This document shows positions 44,171 to 52,785 of a DNA stretch of 64,000 bases, piece after piece. Position 1 is the stretch's first letter, and each line of letters begins with the position of its first letter. Under the pieces are notes generated by a model. That model was not told where the DNA came from, made no database searches, and worked only from the letters and a program-made list of their open reading frames with translations. Source of the DNA: Chondrus crispus. Lineage: Eukaryota; Rhodophyta; Florideophyceae; Gigartinales; Gigartinaceae. Location of the stretch: NCBI RefSeq assembly GCF_000350225.1, contig NW_005179058.1:520619-584618 (forward strand), read 5' to 3'. A program made the position numbers and the translations under genes.

Positions 44171-45358
44171 ATGACAAGGGGAAGGCAGCGCGACTTTTCG
44201 AGGCGAGCAGTGCAAGCGCGGGCACTTCAGCTTGGGACAGTGTTGTCATTCCTTGCCAGAAGGCGCCGCACGAACCCTTCATCAGCCTTTGCAAGCACAG
44301 CATCCCTCAAAATCATCGCGCAGCAGTTTCACCAGAAAGAGGAGGAGTTTCGCAAGCAGCTGCTTGCGCGAAACCGCATCGCCACATCAGAATTCTCCTT
44401 CAATTTTAACGACCTGAGCGATGCGGACAGAGTGCTATTCTTCCGCCTTTCCAAAGACGACGTCGTTCGGATGATGAGTGCGTTTGCGTGGCCTAATTCG
44501 CGTACGCATACAGCTCGTTCGAGGTATGGGGTCTACCCTATGCTGTCCACCTGCATCATACTACGTCGGTTAGCATCTCCATCTCGTTGGAAAGAACTCG
44601 AAGTCTTCTTTGGCAAGCATGCTTCTCAGCTCTCTGAAATCCTTTGGGAAGGAATAGAGCAGCTCCTGGAAGAACGTCAACAACTGCTCACTGGAAAAAT
44701 GGATTCAGCGTTCGTACAAGGTAGAATACAAGAGTACGCGACACGTATACACGATAAAAGTAGTGGTTTAACTAACTGCGTTGGTTTTATAGATGGAACC
44801 GTACTGGGAATTGCCAGACCTACTGGATACGACTCTCAAATGGTTGCCTACAACGGACACAAGCGTAAGCACGGGTTGAAGTACCAGGCTGTGAATAGCC
44901 CTGACGGATTGATCATTCATGCGTTCGGACCTGTTGAAGGAAGGAGGCACGACTGGACTTTGTACGTGCGAAGTGGCATCGACGAAGAATTGGGAATCTT
45001 GATGCAGATGGGGGGAAGGCAGTACTGCTTGTATGGTGATTCTGGATATAACCGAAGGTGGTTCTTGGAAGTTCCGTATCAAGGCAGCGCGCTGTCAACA
45101 CAGCAGCGGGCGTTCAATAAGGCCATGTCAAAAGTCCGCATAACTGTCGAGTGGATTTTCAAGGAGGTAAAGCTCTACTTCTCGACGTTGGACTGCAAGC
45201 ACAAGATGAAGATTATTCAAGCTCCTGAAGGGTCCCTCTACCTGGCCGGGCTTCTCATCCTCAACATGCGCAACTGCATATACCCCAACCAGATCAGCCA
45301 GTACTTCGAGTGTGCTCCCCCTTCCCTTGAGGAGTACCTGGAGCACAAAGACAATTAG
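44171..45358 (+). CDS. Harbinger transposase (DDE_Tnp_4)
   Basis: The ATG at 44171 gives 395 residues without interruption. The catalytic triad is in TNCVGFIDGTVLGIARP (D), GRQYCLYGDSGYNRRWF (D) and SKVRITVEWIFKEVKLYF (E). HKRKHGLKYQAVNSPDGLI and FGPVEGRRHDWTLY are typical family boxes. It would cut and paste the element together with the Myb-like partner. The Arg-rich N-terminus (MTRGRQRDFSRR) suits nuclear import. It is apparently intact. Confidence 0.93.
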   Translation: MTRGRQRDFSRRAVQARALQLGTVLSFLARRRRTNPSSAFASTASLKIIAQQFHQKEEEFRKQLLARNRIATSEFSFNFNDLSDADRVLFFRLSKDDVVRMMSAFAWPNSRTHTARSRYGVYPMLSTCIILRRLASPSRWKELEVFFGKHASQLSEILWEGIEQLLEERQQLLTGKMDSAFVQGRIQEYATRIHDKSSGLTNCVGFIDGTVLGIARPTGYDSQMVAYNGHKRKHGLKYQAVNSPDGLIIHAFGPVEGRRHDWTLYVRSGIDEELGILMQMGGRQYCLYGDSGYNRRWFLEVPYQGSALSTQQRAFNKAMSKVRITVEWIFKEVKLYFSTLDCKHKMKIIQAPEGSLYLAGLLILNMRNCIYPNQISQYFECAPPSLEEYLEHKDN

Positions 45359-45488
45359 GCGCGGGAGAACGAGGAGTGAGGACCAAGTCCAGCGAATGCG
45401 AGGGACGAGTTTTCAGCGGACTGGGTACCCAGTTCTGTGTTTTGCATTAGTCAACAGGAACACAAAAGAGCCAAAAGTCACGACGTGT

Positions 45489-46368
45489 TTACTTCTTGCT
45501 AAGAGCCGCCGCGATCGTTTCCATCATGAGCTTAAACTTAGCAAGCTCCAACTCCTGCGTTTTCGTACGCTCTTCCGCGCGTTCCTCGCGCTCCTGCTGC
45601 CGCTCCACCCTATCGGTATCCGCGCGTTCGCGCTCGAAGGTCAGACGCTCGCGCTCCAGGGCAATTCGCGCGAGGTCAGCATCGCGAAGGTTGACCCCAA
45701 ACGAAGCAAGGCCGTTTCCAGGTATGTTGCTAACGGCTCGCGTCTTTGACTTCTTCGCAGGTCGACCAACCGCCACTTCGCCATCACTATCACTGTGGAC
45801 CTCCATCGTCTCCTCCGACTTTCGCTTCGTGGCAACTACCATCAGCGCGTTCCCGATACGTTCCTTCTCAGCGTCGCGCTGGCGTTGCGCGTCTTTGTCG
45901 GCCGTCTTCTCTGCTGCTATGTCGTCCCTCTTCTGCCGCATTTCCATGAGCAGCTCATCCATCTCCCCAACGTCACCCCCAACCCCCTGACATCTTCTGG
46001 TTCGCGTTGTACGCCTTATCGAACTGCTCCTGGATCCGCTTGTAGCGGTCGCGCACGCTCTTCCAGGTGACCGGGGCGACAACGACGGCGTTGGAGTTAC
46101 AGCGTCCGGCAGCCTGCTCGAAGCGCGCTCGCGTTTCGCCGTACGTGGCAACGTGCGCGTTCGCCGCAGCGACCTCACGCACAATGACGAGGTCCTCGCT
46201 AGGCGAGAAGCGCGACTGCCGGCCGGGCTTCGACTTGCTAGGCGTGGTGTCGGCGGCCGGCTTGGATGCATCGGCGGTGGGCTTGGGGCTGGACGGAGTG
46301 TCGATGATGACTGTAGCCATGGCGCGGTGAGGGAGGATCGGGGGAGGATCGGGGTGCTGGTGACTCAT
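45489..46368 (-). pseudogene. Myb/SANT-like Harbinger partner protein, one frameshift
   Basis: The first frame (ATG 46368, alternative ATG 46320) carries a trihelix-type Myb/SANT domain: FSPSEDLVIVREVAAANAHV then VTWKSVRDRYKRIQEQFDKA. It ends at 45973 in a G-run (GGGGGTTGGGGGTGA). The second frame continues VGEMDELLMEMRQKRDDIAA with a long charged coiled coil (RIALERERLTFERERADTDR) to 45489. A single-base change in the G-run explains the break; a sequencing error in that run is possible. In this superfamily the Myb-like protein binds the ends and escorts the transposase to the nucleus. Convergent with the transposase gene, with 130 bases between the stops. Confidence 0.82.
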
Positions 46369-46596
46369 TTTGTGGGTGACTCATGCCCTGAGGGGTTGAC
46401 GATGGCGGCGAGTCCTACCTATTTTGGCGCGCATGCCCGTGGAATTGCTCACGTCAATTGCAGTTGGGTCTTCTGTAAGACCCCACTATTCAGCAATTAA
46501 CGTCACGAGTGATTTGCAGAATTCTGCAACTATTTACAACTGTAATACGTATTGCAGAATTTTGGAAAAATCATTGCAGAAATACCCAGGCGTAAT

Positions 46597-46877
46597 CTCT
46601 CTATTGACTGGTACTAGGAGGTAAGGCTGGTACATCACTGCTGGGACACAGCCTTGTCTTTAAGTAAAGTTACTCCATTTCGATCGCCGTAATTAATATT
46701 ATTAAGGATATCCTACTATTATTATTATTATCTTTTTGTCACAACGGCATTGCGGTATTCTGCAAATAATTACGGATGTTTCATGTATTGCATAGTTTTC
46801 TAGGCGTAAACCCACGAGTATGAGATAGGTGTGGACAAGTATAAAGGGCGGGGAGGAAGGTTAGAGTGGCATGTGTG
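46597..46877. other. AT-rich spacer with Harbinger-like end
   Basis: It contains ATTATT-type runs (46700-46730) and CATAGTTTTCTAGGCGTAAA at about 46790-46808, which resembles the Harbinger inverted end. No gene. Confidence 0.45.
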
Positions 46878-46991
46878 AAAAACCAGCCTGTTAAGACACA
46901 CCCTCAGGGTGTGTCTTAACAGGCTGGTTTTTGCTTGCCTTGCCCGGTTTTCCAGGAATACTTTTAAATTCTTAACAAATACCGTATGCTT
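46878..46991. repeat. palindrome-rich repeat, copy 2, left half
   Basis: Begins with a perfect 55-bp palindrome (46878-46932, centre C at 46905). It continues with the sequence shared with 6585-6654, up to the copia insertion at 46992. The right half resumes at 60280. Confidence 0.85.
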
Positions 46992-47103
46992 TGATGAATC
47001 GTAATCCTCATGGGGGTGTCTTTACTCGTCGTCGCCGTCTCGTGGGTCTAAGTACCGCTGGTGACAGACTGTAATGCTGACAGTCTGTCCTTGCGGTCGG
47101 TCA
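46992..47103 (-). repeat. 3' LTR of the copia element
   Basis: The 112 bases are identical to 60168-60279 except one base near the end (GGTCGGTCA against GGTCCGTCA). The pol stop codon at 47048 lies inside this LTR. Confidence 0.93.
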
Positions 47104-50100
47104 CGCGCGCACCTGTCAGCGTCTGATGAAGAGAGTTGCGGTCCGTCAGTCCCGGGGGACGCTGAGGGGTGCGCGTGAAGGATGTGCCGGGGTGCGCTTT
47201 GGGGTCGGGGCTGCGGGGTTCATGTGGTTGGATGATTTTGCAGATTTCTTGAAAGCGGATGGGTCCGAGCGCTTTTGTGAATAAGTCTGCTGGGTTTTCC
47301 GCAGATGGGATGTGTTGCGCGGTAATAGCGGCGCCTTGGATGTGATGTTGCAGGTGGTGGTGCCTGACATCGATGAGCTTCCGTCTGCGCGTGGGGGCGG
47401 AGTTTTCCGCGACTTGTATGGTCGATTGGTTGTCGATGAATACTGTCGTGGGGTGCTGTTGTGGATGCTTCATGTCTCGAAGCAGCCGACGAAGCCATAG
47501 TGTCTGCTGGGCGGCGAGCGAGGCTGCTATGTATTCAGCCTCGCAGGTTGACAGGGCTACGACGTCTTGGGGCGTCGATGTCCAGGCTATCGGGGAGTGG
47601 CCGATAGTGTGTATTATGCCCGTGAGCGACTTGCGGCTTTTGGCATTTGCATAATCTGCGTCACTGTATGTGCGCAGACATATCGGGGCTCGAGCGTGAT
47701 ACGAGATGGCCTTGCTCTTGGTGCCCTTGAGATACCGGAGGAGCCATTTGAGCGCGTGCCAATTTGCTTGGCTCGGTTGCTTGCTGTGTCGCGTCAGCTG
47801 GTTGGTGGTGTGGTACGCGTCGTAGCGGGTGCTGTCGACGACATACCGGAGGTCTCCTAGGATGGAGCGGTAGTGGGTAGCGAGCGTGGGGGATAGGGGC
47901 GCCGTTTGGTTCTCTACGTTCTTGTTTGGCTTTTGCGGCGCGGGGGTTGTTTTTGGATTGCAATCAGACATGTTGTGTTTTGCAAGTATCGTGCTTATGG
48001 TCTGTTCTTGCGAGATGTGGATGCTGCCTTGTGCGTCGCGTGTTATTTGCCATCCGAGGTACGTATGAGGGAAGCCAAGATTTTTGATGTTGTACTTTTG
48101 CTTGAGGGCGGTGAGTAGTTCATCGATGAGTGCTTGGTTTGAAGCGGTGACGAGGAAGTCGTCCATGCTTACAGCGAACAGCAGTGTGCCCGTTGTGTGT
48201 GTTTTGGTGAATAGACATGGATCGCTGTTGCATTGCTGATAGCCTTGCTTGATGAGGTGTTTCTGAAGGCCTGCGGTGTAACGGTGGCCGGCGGATCGGC
48301 CCCCGTATAGGTTGCCTATTAGTTGTCCCGCTTTGGTGCCGTGCTTGAGGTTGCCGTCGAATCGGGGGAGCTGTCTCACATAGACGGGGAAGCGGGGGTC
48401 ATGTGTCTCGTGTAAGTAGGCGGCCGTGATGTCCATGTACTGTAGAGGCCATCTGTGTGATGCGGCGATTGCTAGGATTGTGCGCACTGACGTTTTCTCT
48501 GCCATGAAGGTGGACGTTTGTTTAGGGTCGAAATGTTTGCCTGGCTGCATGCGGTCGCCTCGTATGGAACAGCGTGCCTTTCGTTTTGCTATTTTCCCTG
48601 TTGGTGTACGTTTGTATCTGTACGTCATCGTGAGGGGTATGAGTTTTTCGTGCGGGGGCACGTCTGATGGCGGTATCCATTTGATCGTGGTCTGTTGGTC
48701 CAGCATGTCTAATTCAGCGTTGTGCGCGGTCTCCCATTCTGCCGCGTCCGGGTACTGCCGTGCTGCGTGGGCATGGCGTGGCGCTGGTGTGGTTTGGTCG
48801 ATGGTTTGTGGTGGTGGTATGTATCGGTGCTTGTTGTTGCTTTGTGCTGGCGGTTTGGGTCTTGTCAGTTTGGTTTTGAATGCGTACGTTGACGTGTGTG
48901 TGGGGTCCCGGTGTCGTGAGTATGGTTTGAAGTCGATCGCTCGGATGACCCTGTATCGCGCACTGTTTATCGTGATGGTCATGATGTGCGTTTCCGATGT
49001 TGGGAACATGTATCGGACGGGTTCGCTGCGAGCTTGGAGTTTGGTTTTGTGTGCGTGAATTGGTGCCGTTCCGATTTGCCCGAAGGCGAAGATGCGTGTC
49101 ATGCGCGCTGGTCTGCCGTGCCAGAGGCTCCACGGGCTTTTTTTGGTAGCGCTGTGTCTCATTATGTTGTACTTGAAGACAACATCGCGTACTGCGTCCT
49201 CCCAAAATTGGGGTGGTAGTGACGCGTGATGGAGTGCTGCTCTGGCACTTGTGAACAGCGTTTTGTTGATTCTTTCGGCAATAGAATTTTCTTGTGGCTG
49301 GTGGGGGGTGTTGGTTATGTGCTGTATGCCGTGAGATTGATATGTCCTTTTTGCGTGCGTCGATGTGAATTCTTTAGCGTTGTCTGTCCTGTACGCTTGG
49401 GGGAGTTTGTTTTGTAGGGACAACGTGTGGAACAACTGCGGTATTATGGCGTTCACTTCTTGTCTCTTGCGAATGTAGTAGGTGACAAGGTATCTGCTGG
49501 CTGTGTCTATGCAGGTGAATATGTGCGCATTTCCGTGTGTTGACGGGGGTGTGATGGGGCCGCATGTGTCTGAGCTGAGTTGCTCTGCGATTTGTTGGGA
49601 GTGGTGTGCGGTTGGGTGCGGGCGGGGGGATTGTCGAGCGTGCGCACATGAGGAACAGCTGATGGGTGGGGGGGCGCCTTGGAGGCTGGCTGGGAGGTTG
49701 GGGATGGTTCCTTCCTGTGCCATGCGTTGGAGCGCTTTGGGCAGGGCGTGGTTGAGGGCGAGGTGCCACTCGTACGCGGTTGCTGTGGTTTTTGTCAGTT
49801 GTTTGGGTGTGTGTGGATTGGGGTCGTGGAAGTGTTGTATTTTTGGCGATCGGGTTTTGGTGGGTGTGCGGTTTGGCAATAGGTGTGCTGATTTTGTCGC
49901 TGATCGGGGTGGGGTGGCCTGTGCTGTGGCCGTTGGTTGCTTGGTCGTCGTGCGGTTGTTGGCTCGTGTTGGCATGGTGCGTGCACTTTTGGCTGTGTGT
50001 CGGGTGGTGCTTTTTCGGGGTGACCAGGCATAGGCGTGCAGTGATTTATTCCATGGAGCCGTGCCGATGACTTTGTTTTGTCTGTCCCTGATGTGTGCCG

Positions 50101-50345
50101 TATTTGTGTCAAAGGTGACCGTGCATTTTAGTGATGCTAGAGCGTGGACAGATACTAGTGTGTATGGAATGTTCGGGCTGTGTACTGCTTTCAGGCGTAG
50201 GGGGTATCCCTTATTGGTATATGTCTGAATGATGCCGGCGTGGGTGCATTTCGTGGGTTGGTTAGTTGCTGTGAGGGATTTTGTGGGATGGGCGAGGAGC
50301 TTCATGTGTGGTAGGGGGCGGGATGTGTGCGTGGGATGCGCTGCC
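47048..50345 (-). pseudogene. copia pol: protease end, integrase, reverse transcriptase, RNase H
   Basis: Reading from the element C junction. Integrase: the HLALNH and CSSC zinc module, then the catalytic residues in LSSDTCGPITPPSTH, YRTDNAKEFTSTHA and QENSIAERINKTLF. RT: IKWIPPSDVPPHEKLIPLTM, MDITAAYLHETHDPRFPVYV and the active site LLFAVSMDDFLVTASN (MDD). RNase H: RTYSDADYANAKSRKSLTG, ALSTCEAEYIAASLAAQQ, VFIDNQSTIQVAENSAPTRR and VRHHHLQHHI. The domain order integrase before RT defines Ty1/copia. About 1,100 codons are free of stops. The frame runs on into the LTR of element C as an accident of insertion. Confidence 0.95.
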
Positions 50346-50940
50346 TGTAGTATAAACACTCCCAACGGAGGGGGGTGTATACTCAGTTCTTGCGGAGACT
50401 CCAATCGGCGGGAAGACGGGAAGCAACCCCAGCTAACGGAACCGGGCGAGCCCGGGGTAGCAGTGGTTGAGCGGGTAACGGTCGGGGACGCGCGCACCCG
50501 CGGGCCGATCTACGCCTCGACGCCCCGGCGCAGCGCTGGGTGACGTACCAGCGCTGACGGGCGGAGGCGGATCTAGGCTCGCTCGCGTGCTCGAGCGTCC
50601 CCTGCCCGCTCGGTTCCTAACTAGAAACGGGCTAGTGGGAACCCGTTCTAGAATAAGCGGGGCGAGCTTGACCAAAGGCGTAGGTTCTGGACAAACTCGT
50701 GCTTGTCCTTCCCCTCCGCCGCCGGCCTGCCCTAGTATTTAATGTACAAGTTAGTCTATCATACTACAGTACAGTACGGACCGTACTGTAGAGCTACTGT
50801 AGTCAGCGCGGGTCGTCCTGCGCTCCGGTACTGTCGGTCATCGGGGCTGACAGTACATGTGTGGTACACGTATGATACACATGGGGCACACGTGTGTGAT
50901 CTAATCTAAATCTAGTTCCACGGGATGGGGTTATACTACA
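50346..50940 (-). repeat. 3' LTR of element C
   Basis: Paired with 58409-59003. Internal palindromes include TACAGTACGGACCGTACTGTA and the pair GTACTGTC/GACAGTAC. The substitutions are at about 50468, 50696, 50775 and 50896. Confidence 0.95.
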
Positions 50941-50975
50941 CGGCCCCCTCCTCAAGAGTGAACGTCCACGTTCAC
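50941..50975 (-). other. polypurine tract and adjacent repeat, copy 1
   Basis: On the plus strand GGCCCCCTCCTCAAG, then GTGAA and CGTTCAC boxes, directly next to the 3' LTR. It is the expected place for the polypurine tract (GAGGAGGGGGCC on the minus strand). A near-identical copy lies at 55741-55775. Confidence 0.7.
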
Positions 50976-51568
50976 CCGGTTGGAGGAGGCAACCGTTGTA
51001 GTCCTCATTTCACCGTCGGTGCCCGTCGTTGTTCCCTTTCTGTGGCCTCGTTCCATCCTCCTGTGTGCGTTCTTTCTGGTTCCCCAGCGTGGCGGTCCCT
51101 CTTCGTACGACACAACCCCCTCGCTGTGTGCGCGGGCCCGTGTCGCCTCGTGTACGTCCTCGTTCACATGTGTTCGTAGAGGGCTGCTTGTGTATTCCAG
51201 TCGAACCCCGCTCGTACCTGGGTCCTACCTACCTGTCCTCCGGTGAGAGTCCGTCTCTCCTCCGCTTAGTCGTCCGCCTCACAGTCCGTCCGTTGCCTCC
51301 GACCTCGCCCCGCTTGTTTATCTGGGGACATGGTCGATCCATCTGCCCCAGGGAACGCCGCACGCCACCCCGTCGCGGGAGGCATAGCTGCTGCGCGCGA
51401 GAATGTCCAACGCGGTGCGTGGCGCGGGGCCGAGAACGTGCGAACCGCGTCGTCGCGTACGATGCCGAAGCCGACTTCCTTCACGAGCCGCACTTGTGCA
51501 CAGCCCCTCGCAACATGGTTCGGTTGCAGTCCGCGCTCAGAGCGTCGCGTTCGTGCGCCGCGCGTTCT

Positions 51569-51960
51569 TCATGTTCCCCGCCTCGGCTCCCGGATGGAGT
51601 GCGTGTTCTCGAACACGCCCTTGATGGCGGCGCAGACCTCGTCAGTGCTCACCAGCATGACCTCGTCGACGAGGTCGCGGCACTGGCGAGACGTTGCGAT
51701 GCAGACCACAATGACGGCGACGCCGTCTGCATACGTTTCCACAGTGTCCAACTTAATGCACCCGCCCTTACACAGGCTTCCGTATGGCTGTGGCGCCCTC
51801 CAACTCGACGTCGACGATCTTGGCGTGCGGACGTAGGCGCTTGAGGACTGTAGCGGTGCAGGCGATTAGTCCGCCGCCGACAGGTACCAAAATAAAGTCG
51901 ACGTTGTCGCCTTGGATAGTAGCGTACGCGCCGTGTACTTTGAACGCGTTGAAGGCCGTG
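51569..51960 (-). pseudogene. captured fragment of a threonine dehydratase (threonine deaminase) gene
   Basis: Two overlapping minus-strand frames match the catalytic domain of the PLP enzyme that makes 2-oxobutanoate for isoleucine synthesis. Frame 1 (51960 to TAA 51768) has VDFILVPVGGGLIAC, the glycine loop that holds the PLP phosphate with one Gly fewer than usual, and LRPHAKIVDVELEGATAI. Frame 2 (to TGA 51569) has KLDTVETYADGVAV, then CRDLVDEVMLVSTDEVCAAI and KGVFENTHSIREP. One indel near 51780 separates them. The N-terminal half with the PLP lysine and the regulatory domain are absent. It lies inside element C, so it is a transduced host segment without function. The high GC content resembles host genes. 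Confidence 0.85.
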
Positions 51961-52042
51961 GTGTCCCCCCGTTTCAGGTGCAGCGTGTCGCGGAGGCGGT
52001 CCGAGGGCCGGCGTGCGCGGCGCAGCTCCCGCTTCTCCTCAG

Positions 52043-52785
52043 TGTCCCTCGCTGTCGGCGGCGACGGCGCGAAAATGCGCGTTCCTTCTTCTCCACGGCG
52101 TCCCTCGCCGTCGGTGGCGAGGGCGATGCACGCAGCCGTTGCTCTTCCTCAGCGTCCCTCGGCGTCCGTGGCGAGGGCGCCGCACGCAACGGATGCTCTT
52201 CTCTTTGGCGCCCGTCGCAGTTGGCGACGAGGGAGAGGCACGCAGCCGTTTCTCTTCCTCGGCGTCCCTTGCCGTCCATGGCGAGGTCGCAGCGCATGAC
52301 GGATGATCTTCTCCTTGGCGCCCCTCGCCGTCGGCGGCGAGGGCACACCGCCCGGCATTCGCCTTTTCGTCGGCGTCCCTCGTCGTTCGAGACGAGGGCG
52401 CGAGCTTCCGTGCTGCTGCTCTTCCTTCCCGCCCCTCGCCGTCCGTGGCGAGGGCGCGGGCGCGAGTGCAGTTGCTTTTCGTAGGCGTTCCTCGCCGTCC
52501 GAGGCGAGGGAACGGGCACGCGTGACGATATTCTTCCTCCGCGCCCGTCGCCGTCCGTGGCGAGGGCGCCGGTGCGCGCAGTTGCTTTTTGTAGGCGTCC
52601 CTCGCCGTCCGAGGCGAGGGCACGGGCACGCGTGACGCATTCTTCCTCTGCGCCCCTCGCCGTCCGTGGCGAGGCCGCAGTCGCGCGTGCAGTTGCTCTT
52701 CGTAGGCGTCCCTCGCCGCCCGAGGCGAGGGCGCTGGCGCACGGCAGTCGTCTTCCGTGGTGCCCCTCGCCATCGGCAGCGGAGG
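52043..52785. repeat. minisatellite of 14 hairpin units, period about 55 bases
   Basis: Units start at about 52043, 52100, 52154, 52210, 52264, 52320, 52375, 52431, 52487, 52543, 52597, 52652, 52708 and 52762. Each carries CCCTCGCC-GTCNGT-GGCGAGGG or a close variant, a stem of 7-8 bp. From the eighth unit on, two unit types alternate, giving a 110-base higher-order period. Two stray units occur near 53092 and 53150. ORFs through the array are repetitive Arg-rich artefacts. Confidence 0.9.

Larger units (their letters stand above)
43975..46596. mobile_element. PIF/Harbinger DNA transposon
   Basis: It contains a DDE transposase (plus strand) and a Myb/SANT-like gene (minus strand), the two-gene set that defines this superfamily. 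Candidate inverted ends are ATTACGCCTGG at 43975-43985 and CCAGGCGTAAT at 46586-46596. Several GCAGAATT subterminal boxes lie inside both ends. A further similar end (TAGGCGTAAA near 46802) suggests a related short element next to it. The expected 3-bp duplication was not resolved, so the limits may be off by a few bases. Confidence 0.75.

Noticed and set aside
51330-51836. Plus-strand ORF in element C at a distance from the LTR similar to the antisense ORF of element A
   Set aside because: Its second half is the complement of the threonine dehydratase fragment and it shows no similarity to the element A antisense protein.
52043-52785. CRISPR-like array
   Set aside because: Units are contiguous diverged tandem repeats without unique spacers, in a eukaryotic retrotransposon.
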